A stretch of 64,000 bases of DNA from Hypericum androsaemum (GCA_963995505.1 OZ023192.1:7795001-7859000); one strand, 5' to 3'; positions 1 to 12,616 are shown, counted from the stretch's first letter. Made by a program: numbers and translations. The notes: generated by a model from the sequence alone, not told the origin.

Positions 1-640
1 AAAAAATTAAAATAAAATAATAAAATTAAGATTACAAAAGTTGGAAAATAAAATTAGAAATAAATAAATCGAGCTACAAATGGATGTCGAAAATACATTT
101 GAAATCAATAGTCGAGCGAGTTACGAGGATGAGTTTTGGTTGGAGAGCCACAACTTCTTATTTCGGAGTCTGATTGAGTATCTACAAATTTTTAGTTTAT
201 GACTTTTCAAAATTTGGAGTATAAGAATGTTGAAAATATATTTGACGTCAATAGTCGAGCAAGTTACGGGGACGAGTTCTGGTTGGAGAGCGACAACTTC
301 TTATTTTGATGTCCGATTGAGTTGATTTAAATTGCTTTGTGAAGGTGAGACGTATATCTACAACTTTTTAGTTTATGACTTCTCCAAATTCGGAGTATAA
401 GAATATCAAAAATATGTTTGACATTAATAGTCAAGCGAGTTACGGGAATACATTTTGGTTGGAGAGCCACAACTTCTTATTTTGTAGTCCGATTGAGTTG
501 ATTCAAGTTGCTTTGCGAAGGTGAGACATATATCTACAACTTTTTAGTTTACGATTTTTCCAAATTTGAAGTGTAAGAATATCAAAAATATATTTGAAGT
601 CAATATTAGACCGAGTTACAAGCGTCTAAAGTTGAAATAA
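1..640. repeat. Tandem array, unit about 176 bp
   Basis: A block that begins near 88 (around AATAGTCGAGCGAGTTACG) recurs near 241, 416 and 591. The last two spacings are about 175 bp and the first is shorter, so the first copy is deleted or cut by the window edge. Each unit carries the phrase CTACAACTTTTTAGTTTA and a pyrimidine-rich part. The copies have clearly diverged from each other. It may be part of a long terminal repeat or a satellite; there is no coding frame through it. Confidence 0.75.
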
Positions 641-1969
641 AAGATTGTGTATCAAAATATGTCAATATTGAGCTCTATTCATAGAGAATTGAAAAATAAT
701 ATTTTTTATTTTCTATTTTTATGAATATATATTATTAATTATCATAACAAAATAGTATTTACTAGTATCTATTTCAACGAATAATATTATATATCATTAG
801 GATTAGATTAAGATAAGAAAAAGAAAAAAAAAATGCTCGCGAGTGTCGATTGGCCGATCCGCTCGGCCAAAATCCTCACTTTTCCAATTTTTTTTAATTT
901 TGGCGTTTGTCGTTTAGGAGTGATCGATACAGGTAGTCTTAGTCTCCTCGGTTTTGCCAAGTTTGGTCCTATTTTTTTAAATTTTTTGTACGTAAGTTTT
1001 AGACGATATTGATTTTTTTCCATGCAAGGTTTTTGATTTCTGTAAAAGGTAGTAATTGACCTACCAATTTTTGGAAAAACAAAGTAGCATTCGTTGTCAT
1101 CTACATAGGCTGGTATCATAAAAACAAAACTTTCCGTGATATTCCTTGCCCAATACCCACCAATCTCCGGAATAATGTACTAGGGTGCATGCGCGCTGTA
1201 GGTTCTATAAATCAAACGGGGCCATTTTGTTTTCATCGAACCGGTGGGTTTCTGTCCACCGAGTCCAATAAAGTTTTTCTTCAAGGGAAGTCCAAGAAGT
1301 TGATTATGTCCCTGATCCTAACTAAACGATATCACAACACTGGTTCTATTCTAGTTCGAAAAACGATGGCGGTAAAATGTATTACTGTACACCCTTAATT
1401 ATGGACACCGAGATATGTTAATTTTTTGTGGAACCATATTTTAGTGATGATTCTTCAGAAGTAACGTCATTTCAGCGCAGTTCTTAAGCTTGCCTCCGAC
1501 CAAACTCAACATAATGTAAATTAGGCATGTTAGCTTTTTTCGGATAAATGAGGTATTTGTTTAAGCTTCTGTTGGGTGGAAAAAAAAAGACAACGCCACC
1601 GCCTCAGCCTCTTATCGTCTCCTAATCAGACTCGGAGACCTCAAGAGTTATCTCTGCCAATGCTCATCTTCAGCCAACGCCCGACCCGGACTTAATGCAT
1701 ATCCCCGCCTAACTCGAATTTCTAATATTTATCTTTGCCCAACTAGAATTTTCAATATTTATCCTTGCCCAGTTCGGATCCTTACCCAATTCAGATACTT
1801 ATCCCTATCCCTTGAGAACCCGAGTACATTGAGTGTACTAAGGCTCTTCAATCACTCCGCGAGTCCATCTTGAATTCGGTCTCTTCGTGCCTTTTCCTTG
1901 CACTGCTTTTCCTAGAGTCCACCTAGAACGGGTCTCTCCGTCAACACCGAACCCGGTGTCCGAGCATAA
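641..1969. other. Intergenic, no gene seen
   Basis: This is mixed AT-rich and moderate-GC sequence. Open frames are short and look random (for example 808-1119 and 1189-1398), with no family signature. The part from about 1570 to 1960 is richer in C and reads like an old retroelement leader, but no defining motif was found. Confidence 0.5.
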
Positions 1970-2540
1970 AATCTCAATTTCGACGATCCAAGGCAAGACC
2001 CCTTACCTCGATCATCCGAAGTTGAACCTCTTCATCCCGACCGTTTGAGATCGGGATGTCTAATTCGACCATTTGAGGTTGGGAGGCCCACTTTGACCAT
2101 TTGAGGTCGAGAGTTGGGATGCCTAATTCGACCATTTGAAATTGGGAAGCCCACTTTGACCATTGTCGAGGGGCCCATTTCGACGATTTAAGGGACTGCC
2201 CTTTGAATGTATTATTTCGACGACTTAACTCCACCTCGAAGAAGTAGTAATTCGACCATTTGGGCTTCTACTCTTGCTCGATGATTTCGGGAGTAGTTTG
2301 CAAGAGTACCCATTCAACGACTTTGAGGATAGCTCCCGCCTCTACCTTAATTCGACGATTTTGGGGCCATTACACCCATTTCGATGATTTGGGCCTCCTT
2401 TCTTTAATTCGACGACTTGGAGCTCGTCCCCACCAATTCGGCGACTTGGAGATGCTCTCCCTTCATTCGACGATTTTGGCTTCTTAATTTGACCATTTGC
2501 TAACTCAATTCGACCATTTATAGCTAGATGAGCGATGGTC
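1970..2540. repeat. Degenerate minisatellite with TTCGACCATTTGAG core
   Basis: The phrase TTCGAC(C/G)ATTTGAG or a close variant recurs about 15 times, spaced roughly 25 to 40 bp apart, often followed by a G-rich stretch. Spacing is irregular, so this is an old, decayed array. Short frames on both strands follow the repeat and are not genes. Confidence 0.65.
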
Positions 2541-2552
2541 ATTTCAAACTAA

Positions 2553-2885
2553 CTTTTGACCCCTTTTGGCTGCGAATTAGAGGAAGTTGTCAACTAAAAC
2601 ATTGTAGAGTACCTTTTAGCTTTTCAGAACAAACTTAAATCACTTCAATCTGAGGTCTGAGCCAGAAGATATGATTAATTTACTAACGTCCGATGGTCCT
2701 CACTGATGACATCAGAGTTGAGACTTGCAGCATTATTTTGACCCTTATTTGCTCAGAATTAGAAGAAGTAATAAACTAAAAAGTTGTAGATATACGTATC
2801 GCCTTTCCATAGATTTAAGAAATACCTTAATCCGAGACTCAAGAACCATGATATGGTTGATTTACTAACAATAGGTATTATGCGA
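2553..2885. repeat. Two direct repeats of about 183 bp
   Basis: Copies start at the phrase TTTTGACCC at 2553 and 2736. Both continue with a GAATTAGA(G/A)GAAGT block, an AAACTAAAA block and a final ATGATTAATTTACTAAC-type ending. The reverse complement of this unit resembles the array at 1-640, so the two arrays are inverted relatives, probably pieces of one retroelement family. Confidence 0.6.
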
Positions 2886-4575
2886 CAGCTCCCTCAAGCC
2901 AATGAGCGTCCGGCTAGTCCAAGTGAGTGACCCGACTTGAGAAAGGCCTTCTAGGCCTTCTATACTTAGGTTGCCTTGCCTTGAGGGTACCCAAAGTAAT
3001 TCTAGGCTGAGAGTACCCAAGCTAATTCAAGGCCGAGGGCACCCAAGTCGATTTGAGCGTACCCAGCCAAAATAAGTTGACGTCTAAGTCCAGGCACTTC
3101 AATGATCGCCCTAATCGATCCCGAGCTCCCAACACGTTATTTTTTGTACTTCAACAACTTCATATATTGATGTGAATCTCGTTACGGATCCCCGCGAAAG
3201 CCGGATCTATCTACGTTCAGATTGATGGAGATCTCGACCCGATGCTCACAACCAAACAAGAACCTTGGTATTAAGACCGCGACCCGCTGCTTGAGTTGAA
3301 CCAAAGAACCTTGATATGTCGATGACGCCACAAACGGTGATGAAGATCCGCTTGATAAGTCGATGGTGAACTCGACGGAATCCCTCCGTTGTGTTCGAAC
3401 AGTTCCGAAGAACCAAGAGAGAGCAAAGCCCACGTTTTTCAATCAATAATAGTCTCCTTTTCTCATTGCATAAGCCTCTATAAATAAGCTCAATATTACA
3501 AAGAGATTCCAAATCAAACAACTCCTAAAAATCTGGCTGGAAAGGGAAACTAAAAAGGAAACAAATCTCAGCCTTTTAGGAAGGCTAAAAATGTGACAAA
3601 CAAGCTAAATAAGCCAAGAGTTGTTGGAATATAACTTCCTAATCAAAACTAATGGCTGAAATAAACTTCCTAAATAGAATGCCCAAATCAGAGAGAATGA
3701 ATCTTCAAGATCTTTGCTGTTGAAAGGACCTTCTAGAACTTGTATTTATGGTCATAAACTCAGCTGAATTTCGTGGCTCTTGGTCCATGGACTTTAATAA
3801 ATTTGCTTGAGCCCAACTCTCCAAAGTATGCTTGAAAATCAGCCCATTAAGTTATGACTTGAAGCGCTTTGTGTGTGCTCTCTCACTTGGTGAGATTGGC
3901 ACTTGAAATAATCATATGAGTGCTCTTCATATTCATATCATATATCGTAACTTATTCTTAGGTCAAAGATTTGACTCTTGGAAAATTAACCAATGAAGAA
4001 AGAGAGCAAGCAATTGCTTTCTATCGTACAATATATAACTTCATTTAGACATAAACTGAAGGTTGTGTTTGGACAAGAAAATTTATGTAATATGATAAGT
4101 TACATAAAATTCTTTGAATAATATTGGATGATACAAAGTTCTACATAAAAAAGATTTGGTTACTCTCCAAGTGAGGATTAAGGAGAGTAATATAATATGA
4201 AATACTTACATTAAATTATTTTCTTATAATATCAACACTACAATACTCTATTATTCCTTTCATCCAAATAAATTTACATAGAATAACATTCTTTTAATCC
4301 AAATTAACTATATTTTGTAAATATAATCATTGAACCTTTATTTTACGAGAATCAACATTACTACTCCTTAAATTTTTATCGAAACATACCAGCTCAGCGT
4401 AATCAGCTGAAACATCAGCCAAAATCTCATGTTACAGTAACTTCCCTTTGGCAATATCATTTTTTACCATTTCCCCAAGGATCAATTGGGATACGAATTT
4501 CAAAAGTTTGAAAAAACTATTTAACATTGATGCTTTAACAATGACTCGAATCGTACTTGTTGGTTTTCGGCAATA
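2886..4575. other. Intergenic, no gene seen
   Basis: The first part (to about 3520) has moderate GC and short overlapping frames on the minus strand with no recognised domain. The rest is AT-rich and includes the 3' flank of the kinase gene. I saw no RNA gene and no clear transposon ends. Confidence 0.5.
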
Positions 4576-5547
4576 TCACCTTTGACAGTCCTCAATAAAT
4601 TTCTTCCTCTGCCTTGTTCTTACCAACTTGCGTCCGCTGCTCACTGTCAACACACTTCTTATGATCCCAATCCAGCTGCTGGGTTGCCAAACACGCTCAA
4701 TCACCAAATCACTCATATCAAGCCCCGCAACAATTTCGGCCATAGATGGCCGATCTTCGTGCTTGGGAGATACACAACGTGCAGCCATGTACAAAAGTCG
4801 CCGGATCGTGCCCTCCACAAACGAAGAGGACGAGAGTTGAACCCTCTTGTCCAGAATTTCCCACCAACGTCGCTTCTTCATCAAACAAACCGCCCAATCC
4901 GCGACCGAAGCCGGCGACTTCGTCACATCAATGGCCTTCCGACCGCTGATAATCTCTAACAAGACAACCCCGAAGCTGAAGACGTCAACTTTGGTGCTTA
5001 GATCACTAGGCGAAGTGTAACAAGGGTCCATGTACCCGATAGTACCAGCAGGTTTACAATTAACACCTTGTACCGCGAGACCGAAATCTGCCAACTTGGT
5101 CTTCCAGTTAGAATCAAACAGCACGTTTGATGGTTTGATGTCTCTGTGAATAACCATTGGGGTCTCCTCGTGGAGGGCATGAACAGCCTTCGCAATGGTG
5201 ATGGCTATTTCGACCCGCTTCGTCCAGGGAGTTGGAGTTGAACTAAGATGTAATAAGTCGTGTAGAGAACCATTGGGCATGTACTCCATGACCAAGATTT
5301 TGTCGTCACTTGTTCCTAGAAACTTTATTATGTATGGACTTTCGGGTAATGAAGATAGTACAGATATCTCATTTTCTAGCTCGGATGGATGATGAGTGGC
5401 ACTGACAATTAATGATTTCTTGATGGCGACGAGCTGATGATCATCAAGTGTCCCTAAGTAAATGGATCCATGGCTTCCTTTGCCTATCAGCCTTTCCGGG
5501 GAGAAGTTTTGAGTTGCCTTGACCAGCTCTTCACGTTGGAACTCCAT
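4576..5547 (-). CDS. Receptor-like cytoplasmic Ser/Thr kinase
   Basis: A single-exon kinase of 323 residues. Nearly the whole protein is the kinase domain: glycine loop GKGSHG at 22-27, ATP lysine K43 in VAIKK, catalytic HRDIKPSN with D136, and DFG at 154-156. HRD makes it an RD-type kinase, so catalysis looks intact. There is no signal peptide or membrane span, which places it among receptor-like cytoplasmic kinases. The closest family I recall is the plant group of Arabidopsis At3g51990 and At5g23170, kinases of poorly known role. The activation segment ends MDPCY where most relatives of receptor kinases have DPEY; I believe this group often has C or S there. The tail after about residue 290 is basic. 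The start at 5547 is the first in-frame ATG and leads directly into the domain. Its neighbour is a Mutator-like element, so context adds nothing about function. Confidence 0.9.
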   Translation of the reverse strand: MEFQREELVKATQNFSPERLIGKGSHGSIYLGTLDDHQLVAIKKSLIVSATHHPSELENEISVLSSLPESPYIIKFLGTSDDKILVMEYMPNGSLHDLLHLSSTPTPWTKRVEIAITIAKAVHALHEETPMVIHRDIKPSNVLFDSNWKTKLADFGLAVQGVNCKPAGTIGYMDPCYTSPSDLSTKVDVFSFGVVLLEIISGRKAIDVTKSPASVADWAVCLMKKRRWWEILDKRVQLSSSSFVEGTIRRLLYMAARCVSPKHEDRPSMAEIVAGLDMSDLVIERVWQPSSWIGIIRSVLTVSSGRKLVRTRQRKKFIEDCQR

Positions 5548-6423
5548 GTAATGTGTCTTTTGGGTTTGGTGGTTTCTGTTTTACCGGGAGAAAGAAAGCC
5601 TTTGGTTGAGTGGAAGAAATGTGAGGAGTCTTTTTTCTTGGGACGTGTTTTATTTAAATTTTAGTTTATGATATTGAATATCTATTGATCGATTAATCTG
5701 GGTTCGGGTCGAGTAAGATTTTAAAAATATGGCAAAATTCTTCAAATAAAAATTTAACAGTATTCTTAATATGATGCCAAGGAAAGTTGTTCATCGAAAC
5801 CTAACGAATAACTAAAAGCAGGGAAAGGACAATTATAATGACAAAATTATTGGAGAAAGAAAAAGCAAGGGAAAAAGAAGTGGAGTGGAGTTGGTGGGAG
5901 AAAGCCAAGGTGTCCTGGTTAAAAGAAAAAGATTTCTGACAAGAGATGCTCAACCAAAGTGGTCCTTGGCGTGGCACTTTCACTTTTGGATATAATAGTT
6001 TCTCCGGATGGTAACTAATCCAATACTTTTGCTGTCGTGTGTAGGAGTAAGAAAATAATTCGATTTTCGATGTTTGGATTCGGATAATTTTGTATTTAGA
6101 TTTAGATTCAAATTATCCAAATCTTTTATTTCAAATTCGAATTCGGAGAATAAAAACATAGTTGAGATTATCTGAAATATCGAACTTTTTAATACATGGC
6201 TAGTCCAATCACCAATACTCCTAATCCCCTCACAGTCGCTTGTCACCAAAGATGAACAACCTAAACAATCTTTATCGAGGAGGTCTTGATTATGTTTTAC
6301 GACAGAATACTAAAATAAATTTTTATGTTACTATATGATACTAAAATGGATTTTTTTCAAAAAAAAATTTTTGGATTTTTTAAGTGTCAAAACTAAAGCA
6401 TAAAAAAAATTTACTTTTATAAA
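5548..6423. other. Kinase upstream region, AT-rich
   Basis: This holds the promoter and leader of the kinase gene, which is read leftward from 5547. The sequence from about 5690 to 6420 is AT-rich with short random frames. It ends at the 9-bp target duplication of the next element (6415-6423). Confidence 0.5.
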
Positions 6424-9156
6424 GGGTAAATTACTGTGGTGTCTTTTGAAGTTCTCCGTATTTCAAAAATGATTCTCAAGTCTTCCGTATTTAATTTTAT
6501 TATACGTTCGGTTCCTAATTAATGTCATCAACTCTTTTTTTTCATTTTTATCAATAAAATGACCAAAATATACTTGTTCGATCAATTTAGACCTCCGATC
6601 ATCTTCTCTGATTATCTTTTCCGGTAAACACCATCATCTCCGATCAAAAATTTCTCGACCGCAAACGAATTCCACACTCTTTCCAGAAACTTAGTCTCAT
6701 CTTCATACCCTTGTCATTTTTGTCACTAGAAGATCGACGCACAATCGAATCAAATTAGAAATAGAATTAGAACACCATACATTCCTCACCATTTCCAGAA
6801 ATTTGGTGATGAACACCATCCATACATTCGAGTACTTCACCGACTTCACTAACAAATGAACAAGACAAAAATCAGAGCGAGCGATCGCAAGAACCAGTCC
6901 TCCTCCTCCTCCACCGCTGGTCGAAGGAGCCGAAAATCCACCGCTGGTCGCTCGGCGGAACGGAAGGAAGAAGAGGAGGGTAAGCGTCATCGTCGATTCA
7001 ACCATATTCATCCTCTCTATGACGACGGCGGCGAGATCCACGTGGGCACCTGCGAACAGATATGCGATTCAACCAATAAAGGAACGGATTTACGAGCGGG
7101 AGAGAGAGAGAGACGGTGGATTTCTGGTCGCCAGCGTTTTTGACCCGGCCCCAGACGGCAACGGCGACGGCTTTCGCGCATGAGCCCAGGACCCGAGTTA
7201 GTGCCTGGAGCACTTCAAGGTGGTTAAAGAGGACGCCTGCCGTCCGCGGAGGTGGAGGAAAGGCGCCGGATCTATGGATACCAACTCAACAAAACTCTAA
7301 AATTGGTGAGGAAGATGATGATTTTGTCTCTGTTGGAATTCGAATGTTGGGTTCTATTGGAATTTGGATGTAGGAATTTGGTTTTCTCGTTTTTGTTGGA
7401 ATTTAGGAAGACGATGGTTTTCTGGTTTCTAGTTCTGCAACTGGTGGTGACAGTGGTGAAGTGAAGGGACGACAGATTGGAGTGGGTCGATGAGGGAAGG
7501 AAGTCCTCGTTCGGGTCGACGTCGTCGTTTGGGCCACTTGGAGTGGGTCGATATCTCCAAGGAGGAGAAGTCAAGCACTATCGGGATCAAAATCAGAATC
7601 GAAACCCCCGAGGTCGAAGACGACGAAGCTGCTGTTGTTGTGCTTGAAGCTCCACCGAAGTGGGTCAATTTTTGTTCCTCACCGGAGTGGGTCAAAGTGA
7701 GGACTCTGCGTCAGTTTGTGCGGTTGTGTCGGGTTGGGTATTGAGAAATCGTCGTTAGTCGGCGAGAAGTCAATGATTGGAGGAAGGGATGTTTTTTTCC
7801 TAAGAGTATTTTGGTCATTTTAGTGACAAAAAAGAAAAAAAAAATTGTTAACGTCAGCGAGGGACCCAAATGTATAATAAAATCAAGGGAAAATTGTTCA
7901 CAAGTCCCTCGAGTTTGTTTAAATATACTAAAAAATCTCTCTGTTTACAAAATATACGTTGACGTCCTTCTAGTTTGCTTTTATTATACTTTCAGGTCCC
8001 TCAATAAGTTTTTTTTTGTTAGTGAAAAGATGAAAATACTCTTTGAACAAAAAAAATGCTGACATCATCTCTTCTTCAACCTCCAATCTAAACATTATCA
8101 ACAACGGAAGACGATAGTTAGAATGCATTCACAAATTGAACCCGAGAGTGAATTTTGTCGCAAGATAAACCCTAAATTAATCCGAATCCGAGGGGAGGTC
8201 AAAGGGGCTACGGGTTCTCGGTGACCATCGGGACCAACGAGTAGGCCCGCCAGAGTACAAGGCATTGCGATGCACATGAATTGCACATGGGCGGAGCTTC
8301 AATGGCTAAGTTTCAGTCCCCATCCAAATCTGTATTCAAGATCCCGAGGGCCCTTCTCTCTCATCAACCGAAGGCGGTCTAAGTCCCTCGTTCGATGATC
8401 TCTCCTCTTTGTTCAATTTGATTTCTGGCTTTGGGCAAGAGGTAGGAGATTTGGATTTTACTAATTCCATCTACGATTTCAACAACGTCGTCCTCCGCCC
8501 CTCTCTCCCCCCCGTGCTAACACCTCAGACTCTGATGCGGCCGAGCACACGGAGACTATCCATCCGACGGGTCTCAGAGTCCGCAGAGAGTCTGTGCTTC
8601 TCCTCAAATGCTTGCTTCTTCATCTCCTTTCCTCTCCTCTCCCTTATTCCGCTCTCTCTCTCTCTCCCTAAACCCTAGCCGAGGCTTTTCCCATTGATTT
8701 GAATACGGCATCAGAGAAGGGGAAGAGGTGGGGGAATTTGTGGAGCAATTGTCCAAGCTTCTTAGAAAACCCAAAAATTGATTTAGATTTAAACCCAGAA
8801 ACGGAATTTAGGGAGGAAGGTGGTTTTAGATTTAAACCCAGAGGAAGGAGGAACGGAGGAAAAAAACTTCGATGATGTCAGCTTTTTATTTTATTTTTTG
8901 TGCTAAGGGTATTTTGGTCATTTTATTGAAAAAAAAGAGTTGCTAACTTGCGCTAGAGACCTGAAAGTATAATAAAAGTAAACTAGAGAGACGTCGGCAT
9001 GTATTTTGTAAACAGGGGGCTTTTGAGTATATTTAAGCAAACTCAAGAGACTTGGGAGTAATTTTTTGTAAAATAAAACACGGGGGACATAAGAATAACA
9101 CGGGGGACTAAATCATCGATTTAGTTAAACCAGAGAGACACCACAATAATTTGCCC
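6424..9156. mobile_element. Mutator-like element with long inverted ends (outer of a nested pair)
   Basis: The left end GGGTAAATTACTGTGGTGTC matches the reverse complement of the right end, GGGCAAATTATTGTGGTGTC. The element is flanked by an exact 9-bp duplication TTTTATAAA at 6415-6423 and 9157-9165. Long inverted repeats with 9-bp duplications are the hallmark of Mutator-like elements. No transposase frame was found, so it is non-autonomous. The inside (about 6850-7750) is GC-rich with short overlapping frames, which could be a captured host gene fragment, but I do not recognise it. A second element sits inside at 7887-9068. Confidence 0.85.
7887..9068. mobile_element. Mutator-like element nested in 6424-9156
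   Basis: The left part (CAAGTCCCTCGAGTTTG onward) and the reverse complement of the right part (CAAGTCTCTTGAGTTTG onward) match for well over 100 bp. The flanks TAAAATCAA (7878-7886) and TAAAATAAA (9069-9077) match at 8 of 9 positions, which fits an aged 9-bp duplication. The interior (about 8100-8880) has CT-rich sequence and short frames such as 8409-8678, which resemble a 5' leader and start of a host gene, possibly captured. No transposase was seen. Removing it would rejoin the right end of the outer element. Confidence 0.75.
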
Positions 9157-9209
9157 TTTTATAAATTATATGAAGTGTGTGCATCCTAAACCCAAATGAG
9201 TCCATTCCT

Positions 9210-12200
9210 ACACGTGGCTTACTACGCGTGAAAGATAAGCTACGGCTTGAGTTGGAGGGTATCCTAGATCAGGAGGCGCTCCTCTGGATGCAAAAGTCTA
9301 AGGAACAGTGGATTGCCGATGGTGATTGCAACTCCCATTTCTTCCACATCTCGACTATTGTCTGTAGGCATTTTGAACCGGGTTTGTAGTCTCGTGTCTC
9401 CCGATGGTGATTGGATCTGGGATCAGGACTCCCTTTGCTCCTTGGCTATTGATCATTTTTAGAGACTGTACACAGAGAAGACCCCACTACGGCTTGCTTT
9501 CCAGCTCCGGAATGGGTATCCCTCTTTAGAGGAGAGTCTTCATTTTGACCTGTGTAGGCCTGTCTCCCGTGCTGAGATCCGTGATAGCTTATTTTAGATG
9601 GGGCCTTATAAGGCCCAGGGTGAGGACGACTTCCAAGCCATCTTCTTTCAGAAGTGTTGGGATGTCATCGGCGATTCAGTTTGTGTTCACATACAGGAGT
9701 TCTTCCACTGTTGTCGACTCCCTCCCCATCTGAATACTACCCTGGTTGCCCTGCTCCTAAAAGTACCGACGCCTAAGTCTTTGACCCAGTTCTGGCCCAT
9801 TAGCCTTTGTAGTATTCTCTATAAGATCATCACAAAGGGCTTGGTGGGTAGACTTAAGCCCTTTCTTGCCACTATGGTTAGTCCGACGCAGTCCAATTTT
9901 ATCTCGGGCCACTTTATGTCGGACAACGTTGTTATCCTGTGGGAGGTGGTTCATTCGATGGCCCAAAAGAGGAGAGAATTTGGATGGATGGTCATTAAGC
10001 TTGATCTTGAGAAAGCGTATGACTGTCTCAGCTAGATCTTCCTCCGGGAGACACTCTACCTGAGTGGCCTCCCCGCGACCTTTGTCACTTGGACCATGGA
10101 GTGCGTCTCGACTATGTCGATACGAGTCCTCTAGAATGGGGGAAAGAGTGAATCTTTCTTCCTGACCTGTATAATTCATCAGGGAGATCCTATTTCCCTG
10201 TACTTTTTATTTTATGCATGGAGAGATTATCGCATGCCATTGAGCAACTGGTACAGGATGGCAGATGGGCTCCTATCTACCTGACGCGTCGGGCTTTCCC
10301 CTCTCTCAGTTGATGTTTGCTGATAATCTGATTCTTCTCTGCGAGGCTTCTGTCTCCAGGCTGAGGTGGTTCGTGACCTCCTGGAGACTTTCTGTGATTG
10401 CTCGGGGGGCAATGAGTTAGTTTTTCCAAATCTAAGTTTATAGTTTCCCAGAACGTCGATGCTGAGTTTGCTAGCCAACTAAGTGATGTGATGGGTATTC
10501 CCCTGACCTCTGATTTGGGCCTATACTTGGGTACCCCTATCAATCTCAGACGGGACCGTCGCCAGTCCTACTACTATATTTTGGAGAAGCTCCGTGGTAA
10601 GATGGCTGGATAGAAGGTAAGATCCTTGAGCAGGGCTGGATGCCTGACGCTTGCTCGCTCGGTTCTTACCTCCATCCCTGCCCATTCGATAAAGACGGAC
10701 ATGTTCCCTGCTGAGCTTTGTTGGGATATGGATTGCTGTGTTCGGGAGTTCATCTGGGGCACCCATCAGAACCACCAGCGGATCCACCTGGTTGGCTGTG
10801 ATATTGTGTGCCAGCCTAAGGAGGTAGGTGGCCTTGGATTTCGATCGATGCAGGAGGTCAATATGGCATCCTTTGCTAAGCTGCCCTGGAGATAACTCCA
10901 GTCTTAGGACCCCCTCTGGGCGCGTGTTCTGATGGGCGAGTATAGGTGCGTTGATCTAGATCTGCTTAAGTCGAAGCGTGGCACTTCTTCCACCTGGCGG
11001 GCCATGGTGAAGGCACGTCCAGTCCTTGCCCATGGCCTCCTTAGAAACGTGGGCAATGATCTTTGCACGTCCTTTTGGGATGACCGGTTGCTCTCTCCTT
11101 CCCCTCTTCGGAACCATCTTCTTAGCGATCTCCTTACTGACGAGGCTAGAAAGTGGGTAGCTGAGTATTGGTCTCCGGAGCATGGGTAGGATACCTCTCA
11201 TCTGGAGGACCTCTTTCCATCACATATCATTGGTTCTCTGACTTTGATTTTTTTACAGGTCTCGCTTAAGTGGACTGACTCACTTTCCTGAAGCCTTACC
11301 CAGGATGGTCGGTTCTCTACCCAGTCTCTGCGTAGGGTACTGTGTAGGAAGGTGGTGATGCCACCGACGAATTTGACCTGGTCACGGATTTAGACCTTAC
11401 ATGTCCTAGAGAGGATTCAGTTTTTCATTTGGTTGTTTTATTATTGCAGGCTGATGACGAATGCGGAGAGGGCGCGTAGGCACTTTACATAGGATGATAC
11501 ATTCCCGAGATGTGAGTCTGAGTCCCTGATGCATATGTCTCGTGATTGCAGGTTCTTGAGGACTGTTTGGGCTTCTCTCATGCCTCGTCCACCTTTGGAT
11601 TTTTATACTGAGATGGATCCTCGTCGGTGGCTTTGGGCCAACATCTCTGATACCACCATTCCCACTGAGGGCCCACCGTGGGTAACGACTTTTGTGACGG
11701 CTTGCTGGTGGCTTTGGAGATGGTGAAACGACTTGGTATTCTGACCTGGTACTTCTTTGGGGCACCCCTAGGACTGGAATACTCCATTATCTCCCCGGTG
11801 TGAGATCCTAGTCTCCTGGCAGCGACCTATGACTGGCTTCGTTAAGCTCAATATTGATGGAGCTTCGATGGGCAACTCGGGTCGTGCTGGGGCTGGTGGT
11901 ATCATTCTCGACTTGGATGGTAGTTGGGTGTGTAGGTTCGCCAAGGGTATTGAGAGCTACACCTCCTTGGCTGCGGAGCTTTGGACTTTGGTCCTTGGAC
12001 TAGAGCTTTCATGGGAGAGGGAGTTCCGGAGGGTCCAGGTAGAGGTGGATTCTCTGGCCATCCTTTGTGTTGGACACACAGTGGATCGTGCCCACCCTCT
12101 CTGATTGGTAGAGCGAGGGAGCTGTTGGCGAGGAGCTGGGAGATTGACATCCGACACACTTAGAGGGAAGGCAACCGTGTGGCGGCTGCCCTGTCCAAGC

Positions 12201-12616
12201 GTGCCTTGGAGATCTTGTATGATTATGTTGTTTCTGAGATTCCTTTTATCTTGTTGTTTTGACGTGTATCTGGATGACTTACGGGGAGTTAGTCTCCCCC
12301 GATGTAGCCGAGCGGGTGGGGATGATATACGGGGATCAGATTTAGCAGTTTCAACGTCAAGGCGGGTCACTCTGACCTTGCCGAGGTGCTCTTTCCCTCT
12401 TGTTGCGGGTTTTCCCACCGTGTTTTTACCGCCAGAGAGTTTTACTGAGGCCGGTAGCCGCAACCTCGAAAAAGTGGACCCCACTTCTGAGGCTGATGAG
12501 GTGCCTTTGACCCTCTAGTTAGATAGTCTGTTCATGCCTTCTGCGTTTTTGGTTCTTGTACCGTTTGTTATTTTCATTATATAGGGACGTGATCCACCTT
12601 TTTTATAAAAAAAAAC
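9210..12616 (+). mobile_element. L1-like LINE, 5' truncated and inactivated
   Basis: A decayed reverse transcriptase is read across several frames. Around 9598-10035 are the blocks PISLCSILYKIITKGL, SNFISGH and KLDLEKAYD. The active-site box near 10310 reads FADN instead of FADD. Near 10626-10895 is the RVREFIWG-like block, and at 11529 an HMSRDC block of the zf-RVT region. A ribonuclease H domain follows at 11829-12100 (NIDGASMGNSGRAGAGG, AAELW, EVDS). It ends in a short A-tract (12608-12615). A 12-bp duplication GAGTCCATTCCT flanks it at 9198-9209 and 12617-12628. The endonuclease part is missing, so it was truncated on insertion; stops and frameshifts make it dead. Confidence 0.9.

Noticed and set aside
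4582..4959. 125-residue plus-strand frame and others inside the kinase gene
   Set aside because: These are shadows opposite to the intact minus-strand kinase, which has all the motifs.
9177..9389. Possible separate small gene with an ATG at 9177
   Set aside because: The frame crosses the LINE target duplication at 9198-9209; the start codon belongs to the flank and the rest is LINE sequence.
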